A stretch of 64,000 nucleotides of DNA from Sulfurovum lithotrophicum (GTDB lineage Bacteria > Campylobacterota > Campylobacteria > Campylobacterales > Sulfurovaceae). Where the stretch lies: the NCBI RefSeq assembly GCF_000987835.1, contig NZ_CP011308.1:124001-188000 (forward strand), given 5' to 3'. Made by a program: the position numbers and the translations under genes. Positions 44,226 to 52,550 of this stretch are shown in pieces (the first letter of the stretch is position 1; the number at the start of each line of letters is the position of its first letter). Below the pieces are notes generated by a model. The model worked only from the letters and a program-made list of their open reading frames with translations. It ran no database searches and had not been told where the DNA came from.

Positions 44226-45422
44226 TCAGGTTCTATACTCGGCATTGATCTTCACATACTCATAGCTCAGGTCACAGCCGTAGGAAGTGTAGGCTCCCTC
44301 TCCCATTCCAAGATCACAGGTAACGGTGAACTGCTCCTGTTTCATAATATGGTAGGCCTGCTCTTCACGTTCCTTGTCCAGCTCCCTGAAGGTATCGGAG
44401 TAGATAAGCAGATCATCGTAGTGTATGGTCAGCCTGGTATCGTCACAGGCAACGCCGCTTGCCCCTATGGTGGAAGCGATACGTCCCCAGTTTGGGTCTT
44501 CACCGAAAAGGGCTGTTTTGACAAGCAGAGAATTGCTTAACGCGCTGGAAGCTTTTCGTGCTTCTTCTTCATTTTTGGCACCTTTAACTTCAAAAGCAAC
44601 CAGTTTGTTAGCGCCCTCTCCATCCTTGAGTATCATCATGGCAAGCTCGAACATAAGTTGGTTTAGGACGGCAGAAAAAGCTTCTTTATTGTAGGCGGTA
44701 CTTTGTCCATTGGCAAGGAGCATGGCCGTATCGTTGGTGGAAGTATCGCCGTCGACAGAGATACGGTTGAACGACTGCTCTGTTCCAGCGTGCAGCAAGG
44801 TATCCATGTCGGATTTTGGAATATCCGCATCGGTAGCGATAAAACAGAGCATGGTCGCCATGGCCGGATTGATCATCCCTGCACCTTTACAGATGGCAGC
44901 AATATTGAAATGGCTTCCGTCCGAGAGTTCCACACAGTATGCCAGCTCTTTTTTGAAACTGTCGGTCGTCATAATGGCCCGTGCAGCTTTATGGGAATTC
45001 TTTGCACTGAAGTCCAGTATGTCAAAGGCGGAACAGATCTTGTCAATAGGCAGACGATAGCCTATGACGCCTGTAGAACTCATAACAGGGTTAGTGACAG
45101 AGAGCTTTTGATGCAGTGTTGATATGATGGTATCAATATCTTCTATTCCCTTTTCTCCTGTCATTGCATTGGCATTCTTGGCATTGATCAGTACAAAATC
45201 AGTTTGGAAATCTTTTCCATAACGCTGATAATGCCTGATAGGTGCAGCCTGGAATGTGTTGCTTGTGAATACCGCAGAGATATTACAGGGTACTTCGGAG
45301 CGTATGAATGCCACATCTCCCTGCTCTGTATCGGGACGCATCCCCACATTGACCGCATCGCAGTAAAAGCCTTGAACATTCTCAAGACCGTTCTCTAGTG
45401 GTGTAATTTTATAGTTGAACAT
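44226..45422 (-). CDS. argJ: Bifunctional ornithine acetyltransferase/N-acetylglutamate synthase ArgJ
   Basis: Arginine biosynthesis enzyme moving the acetyl group from N-acetylornithine to glutamate; 398 residues from ATG 45422, which has AAGGAAAAC ahead. The self-cleavage site is the Ala-Thr bond in GMINPAMATMLCFIATDA. Other family patterns: INAKNANAMTGEKGIED, STGVIGYRLPID, NRISVDGDTSTNDT, GEDPNWGRIASTIGAS. A longer frame from 45443 lacks a good RBS. It lies downstream of the K+ channel gene on the same strand. Confidence 0.96.
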   Translation of the reverse strand: MFNYKITPLENGLENVQGFYCDAVNVGMRPDTEQGDVAFIRSEVPCNISAVFTSNTFQAAPIRHYQRYGKDFQTDFVLINAKNANAMTGEKGIEDIDTIISTLHQKLSVTNPVMSSTGVIGYRLPIDKICSAFDILDFSAKNSHKAARAIMTTDSFKKELAYCVELSDGSHFNIAAICKGAGMINPAMATMLCFIATDADIPKSDMDTLLHAGTEQSFNRISVDGDTSTNDTAMLLANGQSTAYNKEAFSAVLNQLMFELAMMILKDGEGANKLVAFEVKGAKNEEEARKASSALSNSLLVKTALFGEDPNWGRIASTIGASGVACDDTRLTIHYDDLLIYSDTFRELDKEREEQAYHIMKQEQFTVTCDLGMGEGAYTSYGCDLSYEYVKINAEYRT

Positions 45423-45480
45423 AATGTTTTCCTTTTTTGACATGAACGTAGATTTATGTCAAAATTTTTAATTTCTAATG

Positions 45481-46611
45481 CTATACGTATTTCAGCTCTT
45501 CGGGTTTTTCTTTTTTACGGATGATCTTCTTGGCATGTCTGATCCCGTCTTCCGTACCGATCAGAAGCAGTTTGGATTCAGGCATGATGATCGTGTCGCC
45601 CTTTGGCATTGGAATGAATTTTCCGTCTTTTTGGCGAATACCGATGATGGTTACATTGGCAACATCCCTGAAGCGTGCGGCTTTAATCTTTTTAAGGATC
45701 AGCCATGAAGTCTTCGAAACCTTTGCCTCCTCCATGTCGAGAGGTGTGTCTTTCTTGTAGAGGAACTCTTGAAGCAGGTTCTCCATATCTGGACGTGCCG
45801 CCATGGCATTGATCCGTTGGGCCATTAGCTTGGTGGCGGTCACCACTTTGTCCGCACCGAGCTTCAGCAGTTTCTGGTCATCTTCATTGCTTTTGGCATT
45901 GGCGATGATGAGAAATTTCCTTTTACGTCCTATCTCACGTTCATAAAGACGGGCTGAAGCGATCGTTGCAATATTGTCTGCGACATTGTCGGCAAGGGTT
46001 ATGACCCCTTTTGCTGAGGAGAGATGTGACTTGAGTATGCCCTCCTCCGTATGCGGTTCGGCGGTTACAAAGTAGGGGTAGTGGTATTTTTTCGCAATTT
46101 CCTCCATATCTTCCCTGGGGTCGACGACCACGAAAGGAATATGGTTGGCACGAAGCTGTTTGGTGACCTGGATGGTAAATTCGTTATGGTAACAGACGAC
46201 AAAGTGCTGTTTCAGTCTGGCGATCTCGTAAAGCATTCTGCGCTCCTTGGCAATTTTTTGGAAGTCTCCCTTTTTCACCACTTCGGCAATGATACCCACA
46301 GCGATGGAGAAGACCACAAATCCGAATATGATGAGGGTAATGGTGAAAATACGACCGATATCCGAGATAGGCCGTATCTCGCCAAAACCAACGGTCGTAA
46401 ATGTGATCCCCGTTTGATAAATGGCATCCATGAGTGGAAAATTATCGATGACCATATAGCCTATTGTGCCCAAAAGCATAATAAGAACAGTAAGTATGAG
46501 AGGAAATCTGAACGGGGCTAAATGAGAGTAAAATTCATCATTCAGTGTAATATGTGGTTTTTGCGCGCTTCTCCAGCCGAGAAACTTTTTAAGCTTTTCT
46601 ATAGAAGTCAT
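45481..46611 (-). CDS. Potassium channel with cytoplasmic RCK (TrkA-N/TrkA-C) domains
   Basis: A 376-residue two-membrane-segment channel (segments about 34-55 and 87-112) with pore sequence TGITFTTVGFGEIRP, whose TVGFGE matches the selectivity filter of bacterial K+ channels. The RCK/TrkA-N domain follows (LKQHFVVCYHNEFTIQV, with the usual GxGxxG replaced by CYHNEF), then TrkA-C (about 290-370). The altered nucleotide loop suggests changed NAD or ligand binding. rpmB lies just upstream. Confidence 0.9.
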   Translation of the reverse strand: MTSIEKLKKFLGWRSAQKPHITLNDEFYSHLAPFRFPLILTVLIMLLGTIGYMVIDNFPLMDAIYQTGITFTTVGFGEIRPISDIGRIFTITLIIFGFVVFSIAVGIIAEVVKKGDFQKIAKERRMLYEIARLKQHFVVCYHNEFTIQVTKQLRANHIPFVVVDPREDMEEIAKKYHYPYFVTAEPHTEEGILKSHLSSAKGVITLADNVADNIATIASARLYEREIGRKRKFLIIANAKSNEDDQKLLKLGADKVVTATKLMAQRINAMAARPDMENLLQEFLYKKDTPLDMEEAKVSKTSWLILKKIKAARFRDVANVTIIGIRQKDGKFIPMPKGDTIIMPESKLLLIGTEDGIRHAKKIIRKKEKPEELKYV

Positions 46612-46644
46612 GATAGGAGAGTATACCCTCTCCTATCTGAAAGA

Positions 46645-46854
46645 TTAATTTGCTGCTGCAGCTTGCGCAGCTTTTTTCTTCATGGTTCTAAGTGTAGAAG
46701 CTGCAACTTTAACTCTTTTGGTTGTTCCGTCTTCCATCGTGATCTTTACAGATCTCAGGTTTGGAAGCTGTCTTCTCTTTGTCTTGTTGTTTGCGTGAGA
46801 AACATTGTTTCCTACCAGTGGGCCTTTTCCAGATACTGAACATCTTCTTGACAT
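46645..46854 (-). CDS. rpmB: 50S ribosomal protein L28
   Basis: A 69-residue basic protein with the L28 start ([20 protein letters not shown]), then [15 protein letters not shown] and [14 protein letters not shown]. The C-terminus is Ala-rich. AAGGAAATAC precedes the ATG. It lies upstream of the K+ channel gene. Confidence 0.97.
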   Translation of the reverse strand: MSRRCSVSGKGPLVGNNVSHANNKTKRRQLPNLRSVKITMEDGTTKRVKVAASTLRTMKKKAAQAAAAN

Positions 46855-46998
46855 ATGTATTTCCTTGAGTGAATTACGTTCGCTTTGAACAAACGTGAAA
46901 AATTTGTGCGATTATAGACAAAATGAGCATAAATTTTGCTTAATGGGACCTGATAGTTGGGTAGATTTATTGACAAATCCCTCTTACCTACGCTGTGA

Positions 46999-47004
46999 TA
47001 TAAT
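46999..47004 (+). promoter_or_regulatory. -10 box of rpe
   Basis: TATAAT in GTGATATAATACGG, 28 bases before the rpe ATG. Confidence 0.55.
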
Positions 47005-47031
47005 ACGGCACTTTAATACATGAGGAATTCT

Positions 47032-47673
47032 ATGTTAGTAGCACCCAGTATACTTTCTGCGGATTTTGGACACCTTGCGCGTGATGTGCAGGCTGTCTGT
47101 GACGGAGGATGTGACCTTGTACATGTGGATGTCATGGATGGCCATTTTGTCCCGAACCTTACCATTGGTCCGGTCGTTGTGGAGGCCGTATCCAAAGCAG
47201 CGACCAAGCCGCTGGACATCCACCTTATGGTGGAGAACAACAGTTTTTTTGTTGACCTCTTCGCCCCGCTGAAACCGGAATTTATCTCTTTTCATATCGA
47301 AGAGGAGAAACATCCGCACAGACTCATACAGAAGATTCGTTCACTGGGTATCAGACCGTCGATCGTACTGAACCCGCATACGCTGCCCGAAGCGGTAGAG
47401 TTCCTTCTGGAAGATCTCGATATGGTACTGCTGATGAGTGTCAACCCCGGGTTTGGAGGGCAGACGTTCATCCCATCCGTGATTGAAAAGGCACAACGTC
47501 TCAAAGCGTTGATCGAAAAACGCAATCCGGCGTGTCTGATCGAAGTGGATGGCGGGGTCAATGATGTGAATGTAAAAGCACTGGCAGCGGCAGGTGTTGA
47601 TGTTGTGGTGGCAGGCTCTTTTGTCTACAAGCACCCGGAAGGGATTAACGAGGCGATCTCCTCTTTAAAATAA
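47032..47673 (+). CDS. rpe: Ribulose-phosphate 3-epimerase
   Basis: A 213-residue TIM-barrel enzyme of the pentose phosphate/Calvin pathways. Motifs: APSILSADFGHL, VDVMDGHFVPNLTIGP, DIHLMVEN, MSVNPGFGGQTFIP, EVDGGVNDVNVKAL and VAGSFVYKH. The ATG at 47032 has GAGGA ahead; that RBS overlaps the alternative ATG at 47020, which would not have one. The gap to trpF (108 bases) holds a small CTACG/CGTAG hairpin and a family B repeat. Confidence 0.96.
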   Translation: MLVAPSILSADFGHLARDVQAVCDGGCDLVHVDVMDGHFVPNLTIGPVVVEAVSKAATKPLDIHLMVENNSFFVDLFAPLKPEFISFHIEEEKHPHRLIQKIRSLGIRPSIVLNPHTLPEAVEFLLEDLDMVLLMSVNPGFGGQTFIPSVIEKAQRLKALIEKRNPACLIEVDGGVNDVNVKALAAAGVDVVVAGSFVYKHPEGINEAISSLK

Positions 47674-47748
47674 GGGAAGCTGCGTATCTACGTACTTTTC
47701 GTAGAGCCTTTGGGTGAGAAGCTTGATTGTATATTAATTTTATTATGC

Positions 47749-47770
47749 GGTGTGTGATTACACACCCTAC
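47749..47770 (-). repeat. Family B palindrome before trpF
   Basis: On the minus strand GTAGGGTGTGT-AATC-ACACACC, 7-bp arms. It ends 11 bases before the trpF ATG and abuts the GAAGGA ribosome-binding site, so it could affect trpF translation. Confidence 0.75.
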
Positions 47771-47781
47771 GAAGGAAAACG

Positions 47782-48372
47782 ATGCGAGTAAAAATATGCG
47801 GAATTACCAACCTGAGAGATGCCATGCATGCGGTAGAATGTGGAGCTGATGCTCTTGGATTTGTATTCTATAATGAATCGCCGCGCTATATTACACCCAA
47901 AGATGCCAAGCGGATCATCGACCAGCTGCCTCCTTTTGTGGAAAGAGTAGGACTTTTTGTCAATGAGGGGGTTGAGACCATAGAAACGGTCTGCAAATAT
48001 TCGGAGATCTCGCTGGCACAGATACATTTTGATGTGGACGAAGAGTCACTTGATGCCATTGCACTCAAAACCCTACCTGTAGTACGTGTGCGCAGCGCCG
48101 AAGATATACACAGGTTCCCGGACCGGTATCGTCTCGTCGATGCCTATTGTGAAGCTTACGGGGGAAGTGGAAAACGTTTGAACCTTGAGTGGTTCGAAGG
48201 GGTGGACTGCTCCAAGATCATTCTTGCCGGAGGGTTGACCCCGGAGAATATTACCGAGGTAAAGAAGTACGGTTTTTACGGTGTCGATGTCAGCTCAGGT
48301 GTCGAATCGGTCAAGGGAAAGAAAGATCCTCAGAAAGTGGAGTGGTTCCTGCGCAATGCGAAAAGTCTTTGA
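47782..48372 (+). CDS. trpF: Phosphoribosylanthranilate isomerase TrpF
   Basis: A 196-residue TIM-barrel enzyme of tryptophan synthesis. Signatures: VKICGITNLRDAMHAVECGA (catalytic Cys in KICG), GFVFYNESPRYI, VGLFVN, LAQIHFD (usual LxQLHG), AYGGSGKRLNLEW, LAGGLTPENI and GVDVSSGVES. GAAGGAAAAC precedes the ATG. It overlaps the exonuclease gene by 17 bases. Confidence 0.95.
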   Translation: MRVKICGITNLRDAMHAVECGADALGFVFYNESPRYITPKDAKRIIDQLPPFVERVGLFVNEGVETIETVCKYSEISLAQIHFDVDEESLDAIALKTLPVVRVRSAEDIHRFPDRYRLVDAYCEAYGGSGKRLNLEWFEGVDCSKIILAGGLTPENITEVKKYGFYGVDVSSGVESVKGKKDPQKVEWFLRNAKSL

Positions 48373-49147
48373 CGAACTCACTTCGGCATTCCGAAAACAT
48401 AGCGGAGTGTTGCGTGAAGAGCAGTACAGGCATATTGCCGTAAAGTATACGACGCTTCTGGAAGACAGCGATACGATCTTCCTTCTGCTCCAGGCTTCAG
48501 GATATCCCATAGAGCAGGATGTGCAGGGGCGTTATCTGCTCAAAACCTTTTTCACCCCCTACCGGGAACAGCGTTACTGTGTCATAGACATAGAGACTAA
48601 CGGTAGCAAACCGGGAACTTCCCAGGTCATAGAGATCGGTGCGGTCATGGTGGAAAAAGGAGAAGTCGTTGACAGGCTGGAAACGTTTGTCGAATGTGCC
48701 TTTCTGCCTGAGTACATTACGAAGATTACCGGTATCGAACCGACCGATCTGGCAGGTGCACCGACACGAAGAGCTGCATTGACGCAGTTGCGGCAGTTCA
48801 TGGGTGACGCGGTCTTTGTTGCGCACAATGCGAATTTCGACTACTCTTTTCTGACCGCTTCATTTGAACGCTTTGGCCTGGGAGGCATCGGCAATCCGAA
48901 ACTCTGTACCATAGACCTTGCCAGGCGGACCTTCGAGAGCGAACGCTACGGCTTGGCCTATCTCATCGACTTTCTAAAGATCGATACGGCAACACATCAC
49001 CGTGCTTACAGCGATGCGGTCTGTGCGGCAAAAGTGATGGAAAAGAGTTTTAAGAATCTGCCGGAGTATGTCAGGACCACGGATGATCTTTTGCAATTTT
49101 CTGTTTCAAGCAGAAAAGAGCGTGGCCAAAAGAACAAAAATCTGTAG
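48356..49147 (+). CDS. DEDDh 3'-5' exonuclease (DNA polymerase III epsilon-like)
   Basis: A 263-residue protein. After an N-terminal helical stretch of about 75 residues, the exonuclease domain shows all three Exo motifs: VIDIETNGSKPGTSQVIEIG (D-x-E), VAHNANFDYSFL, and HRAYSDAVCAAKVM (the DEDDh His and Asp). It may serve in repair or replication proofreading; no polymerase domain is attached. The ATG at 48356 lies inside the trpF end, so translation is coupled. The longer frame to 48281 lies entirely over trpF and is rejected. Confidence 0.9.
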   Translation: MRKVFDELTSAFRKHSGVLREEQYRHIAVKYTTLLEDSDTIFLLLQASGYPIEQDVQGRYLLKTFFTPYREQRYCVIDIETNGSKPGTSQVIEIGAVMVEKGEVVDRLETFVECAFLPEYITKITGIEPTDLAGAPTRRAALTQLRQFMGDAVFVAHNANFDYSFLTASFERFGLGGIGNPKLCTIDLARRTFESERYGLAYLIDFLKIDTATHHRAYSDAVCAAKVMEKSFKNLPEYVRTTDDLLQFSVSSRKERGQKNKNL

Positions 49148-49182
49148 TACCCGGGTATATAAATGTTTTATGCTGCTATGTC

Positions 49183-49213
49183 AGACAGATAAAAACACTG
49201 TTTTTATCTGTCT
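49183..49213. terminator. Bidirectional terminator, perfect 15-bp arms
   Basis: AGACAGATAAAAACA, one loop base, TGTTTTTATCTGTCT. It lies between convergent genes and includes the last codons and stop of the EI24 gene on the minus strand. Confidence 0.7.
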
Positions 49214-49854
49214 TTCAAAATATAATGTAAAAATAGGATCTGGGCAAAGACCGGGGCGAAGATGTTCAGTACCGGTACATAGTTGAAGAGTGAGGCGATC
49301 ATGGCGATGAGTGTTGACTTCTTTGTTTTCTCCTTGATGACCTTTTTGTCGCTGATAAAAAGAGAACTCACATCGTAGGCTGTCGGTGCTTTTAAAATGA
49401 TGGACCAGAGCCAGAGCATCCATACCTGCCCCAATATCGGGATGAAAAGCAAAGGAAAGGTAAAAAGGAAAAGCAGCAGAAAGAGAAGGGCCGCTTTGAT
49501 ACTCAGGAAGACGGAAGTCGTGATATTGGGCGAACCGGCCACCGGTACATTTGGGTAATGTTTTTTGGCAAGTTTGATCAGCAGCGGTTCGACCATCAGG
49601 GAAGTGAGTACGGAAATGATTACGATGAAAAGCATGTAGGCCACTGCCATCGTGGCAACAGAGGCACCGGTTGTCTGAAGCCATTCCCAGGGGATCCATG
49701 AGAGATAGCTCGTGATAAAACCGCTGAGAAAACCTCCAAATATCCAGACAAAAAGTGCCGTGACGATCAGAGAGGCAAAAGTGACCTTCAAAACGAAGAG
49801 GAGGACCTCACCCGAGAGTATATCCTGCAGGCTTTTGGTGATGACCTTATTCAT
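49204..49854 (-). CDS. EI24/CysZ-like membrane protein
   Basis: A 216-residue protein with four main membrane segments (about 18-45, 66-88, 113-140, 185-207). PILGQVWMLWLWSIILKAPTAYD and the start LQDILSGEVLLFVLK match the EI24/CysZ family; CysZ imports sulfate. Sulfate transport here is only a family-based guess. It lies downstream of the gamma-carbonic-anhydrase gene, 2 bases apart. Confidence 0.82.
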   Translation of the reverse strand: MNKVITKSLQDILSGEVLLFVLKVTFASLIVTALFVWIFGGFLSGFITSYLSWIPWEWLQTTGASVATMAVAYMLFIVIISVLTSLMVEPLLIKLAKKHYPNVPVAGSPNITTSVFLSIKAALLFLLLFLFTFPLLFIPILGQVWMLWLWSIILKAPTAYDVSSLFISDKKVIKEKTKKSTLIAMIASLFNYVPVLNIFAPVFAQILFLHYILKDR

Positions 49855-49856
49855 AT

Positions 49857-50381
49857 TTATTGGTACTCATTCTTGAATTTTACATACCGCTCCGCCGAAG
49901 CATACAGTTCGGCCACTTCTTCGTCGGTCAATTCTCTAACAACTTTGGCAGGGCTTCCCATTATGAGCGATCGGGGCGGGAATTTCTTGTTCTTGGTCAC
50001 GAGACTGCCTGCACCCACGATCGACTCTTTGCCGATGACTGCACCATCGAGTATGGTGGCGCTCATGCCTATGAGGCAGGCATCTTCGATGGTGCATCCA
50101 TGCAGCATCACACGGTGGCCCACTGTGACATCGTTTCCGATGTGTGTCGGGTTCCCGTCGGACATATCGGCTTTTTTATGGTGTGTCACATGGATCATGC
50201 TTAGATCCTGTATATTGCTTCTGTCACCTATGGTAATGAAATGCACATCGCCGCGTACCACACAGCCGAACCAGACTGCCGAGTCCTCACCCATTGTGAC
50301 ACGCCCTATAACAGAAGCCCCTTCGGCTACCCAGGCATTCTTTTTGAGTTGGGGTGTCCATTCTTTGAATTTTAAAATCAT
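49857..50381 (-). CDS. Gamma-carbonic anhydrase-like hexapeptide protein (YrdA/PaaY type)
   Basis: A 174-residue left-handed beta-helix with hexapeptide repeats (VIGRVTMGEDSAVWFGCVVRGD, quoted as AVWFGCVVRGD; IGNDVTVGHRVMLHGC; LIGMSATILDGAVIG). The metal ligands are His in MIHVTHHKK, VGHRVMLHG. Members bind Zn or Fe; few have proven carbonic anhydrase activity. AGAAAAAATG start. ppk lies 8 bases upstream. Confidence 0.9.
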   Translation of the reverse strand: MILKFKEWTPQLKKNAWVAEGASVIGRVTMGEDSAVWFGCVVRGDVHFITIGDRSNIQDLSMIHVTHHKKADMSDGNPTHIGNDVTVGHRVMLHGCTIEDACLIGMSATILDGAVIGKESIVGAGSLVTKNKKFPPRSLIMGSPAKVVRELTDEEVAELYASAERYVKFKNEYQ

Positions 50382-50389
50382 TTTTTCTC

Positions 50390-52477
50390 CTACGATTCTT
50401 TGAGAATGCGGCTTGCCAGTCGGCTGACATAGTCCGGTGTCTCTTTTTTGGTCTTGTCGTAAATTTTGTTGACATACTGTTCAAGTACCTCATGGTTGTT
50501 GATCGGCTTGCCAAGCAGCGGTACCTTTACATAGTTCCCGTCTTCCTGAAGTTCCCATCTCAACTGATTGTCCGCCAACTGGAGCATGAGTATCTGCACG
50601 ATCTTCTGTGTCAGTTTTTCTTCGAGAATAGGCGTCATCAATTCGATACGGCGGATCAGATTTCGGGGCATCAGGTCCGCAGAGGAGATGAAGCAGTTAA
50701 CCTTGTTGTTCTTAAAGTAGTAGATCCTTGGATGTTCAAGATACTTCCCGATGATAGAAGAGACGGTGATGTTCTCACTCACCCCTTTGATCCCCGGCTT
50801 GAGACAGCAGATACCGCGTATGATCAGGTCGATCTTGCAGCCTGCCTGGGAAGCGACGTACAGGGCCTTGATGATATCTTTGTCCACCAGGGAATTGGCT
50901 TTAAGGATAATGTGTCCGTTCTTCCCCTGTTTGCCCTCTTTGTCAATGAGTTTGATCAGCTTGGGCTTGATCTGCACCGGTGCCATAAAGAGGGTATCGA
51001 GCTTGGTATAGGTGGAGAATCCTGTCAAAAAATGGAAAAAGTGCGTCGCATCGGTACCGAAAGCCTCTTTGGAGGTAAAGTAGGAGATATCTGTATAGAT
51101 CTTCGCCGTGCTTGGGTTGTAGTTCCCGGTTGCCAGATGTACATAACTCTGCAGTTTTTTCCCTTTTCGTTTGATGACCTGTGCGATCTTCGCATGGACC
51201 TTGAGACCGGGGATGCCGTACACGACATGGGCCCCGGCATCTTCAAGGGCTCTGGCCCAGCGCAGGTTGTTCTCTTCGTCAAAGCGGGCCTTGAGCTCAA
51301 CGAGTACCATTACCTGTTTTCCGTCCCTGACCGCATCGATCAGCGCTTTGATGATGGGTGACTTCTGTCCCGCTCGGTAAAGGGTCATGCGGATGGCAAG
51401 CGTATCGGGATCGTCAGCGGCTTCTTTGATGAACTGTATCACCGGCTCGAAACTGTCAAAAGGATGGTAGAGCAGGATATCCTGTTTCTCAATGGCATTG
51501 AAAATATTCTCGCTGTCCAGAGGCGGCAGAACCTTGGGTGTAAAGGTCGGCAGTACAAGGTGAGAAAGTGATTTGTCGCCCACGATCTGCCACAGTGTGC
51601 CGAGGTTCAGCGGTACGCCTTTGTAGGAGTAGATGTCATCCTCGTCGAGATCAAGATGGGAAAGCAGGAAATGTAACAGTCCCTCATCTGCCCCATCCAT
51701 CAGTTCCAGACGGATTAACGATCCCTTGTTCCTTGAGCGCAGCCCCTCCTGAAGAATTTCAAGAAAATCATCCGCTTCCTCCTCTTCTATCTCAATATCG
51801 GCATTTCTCGTGACCCTGAATGGTGTAGAGGCAAGATGCTTGAACCCGGGGAAGAGTTCGGAAGCAAAATATTCTACGACACTTTCAATGGGCACATAGG
51901 TGTGGTCAATATGAATGAAACGCGGAAGGACCCTCGGAATACGGATCAGGCCGTGTTTGATATTTTTTGAATCATCCTGAAGCGTCATTGCCAGTCCGAA
52001 ACTGAGATTGTTCAGGTGCGGAAAGGGATGTGTAGCATCTACGGCAATGGGGATGATGACCGGAAAGATTTCATTGAAGAAGATCTCTTCGATCTGCGAC
52101 TGCTCGGTCGCATTGAGTGCATCGAAATTCTTGACATGTACACCATGGATATGCAGTTCGGAGATGATGGAAGCATAGCATTTCTCCAGTATCTCCTGCT
52201 CTTTGTGGAGGTACTCGCGTATGGCTTCAAGCTGTTCGGTAGGGGTGAGCTTATCTGCCCCGCTCTCCTGTATGCGTGCTTTGAACAGTGCTTTCAGACC
52301 GGCAACACGTATCATATAGAACTCATCAAGGTTTGTTCCGTAGATCGCAAGGAACTTCAATCTCTCCAGTGGAGGAAGCTTTTCATCGAGTGCCTGTGCA
52401 AGCACACGTGAATTGAACTGAAGCCATGAGAGTTCACGGTTGAAATAGAGTTGTGGAGAGTTAAGGTCCGGAGTCAT
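50390..52477 (-). CDS. ppk: Polyphosphate kinase 1
   Basis: A 695-residue enzyme making polyphosphate from ATP. The N-terminal domain starts YFNRELSWLQFNSRVLAQA. The catalytic phospholipase D-like domains hold LKVHAKIAQVIKRKG (phospho-His) and YVHLATGNYNPSTAKIYTD, and the second HKD-like region has ICCLKPGIKGVSENI and RIYYFKNN. Length and order are standard. It is followed by the gamma-carbonic-anhydrase gene. Confidence 0.96.
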   Translation of the reverse strand: MTPDLNSPQLYFNRELSWLQFNSRVLAQALDEKLPPLERLKFLAIYGTNLDEFYMIRVAGLKALFKARIQESGADKLTPTEQLEAIREYLHKEQEILEKCYASIISELHIHGVHVKNFDALNATEQSQIEEIFFNEIFPVIIPIAVDATHPFPHLNNLSFGLAMTLQDDSKNIKHGLIRIPRVLPRFIHIDHTYVPIESVVEYFASELFPGFKHLASTPFRVTRNADIEIEEEEADDFLEILQEGLRSRNKGSLIRLELMDGADEGLLHFLLSHLDLDEDDIYSYKGVPLNLGTLWQIVGDKSLSHLVLPTFTPKVLPPLDSENIFNAIEKQDILLYHPFDSFEPVIQFIKEAADDPDTLAIRMTLYRAGQKSPIIKALIDAVRDGKQVMVLVELKARFDEENNLRWARALEDAGAHVVYGIPGLKVHAKIAQVIKRKGKKLQSYVHLATGNYNPSTAKIYTDISYFTSKEAFGTDATHFFHFLTGFSTYTKLDTLFMAPVQIKPKLIKLIDKEGKQGKNGHIILKANSLVDKDIIKALYVASQAGCKIDLIIRGICCLKPGIKGVSENITVSSIIGKYLEHPRIYYFKNNKVNCFISSADLMPRNLIRRIELMTPILEEKLTQKIVQILMLQLADNQLRWELQEDGNYVKVPLLGKPINNHEVLEQYVNKIYDKTKKETPDYVSRLASRILKES

Positions 52478-52550
52478 TTTACCTGCCTGTATTACATATT
52501 AAAATATATTTTTGTATATTATAGCAAAAATGTAAAAACATTTTGTAAAT

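Noticed and set aside
50492-51361. 289-codon plus-strand frame opposite ppk
   Set aside because: Shadow of ppk, whose motifs run through the same DNA; no start signal.
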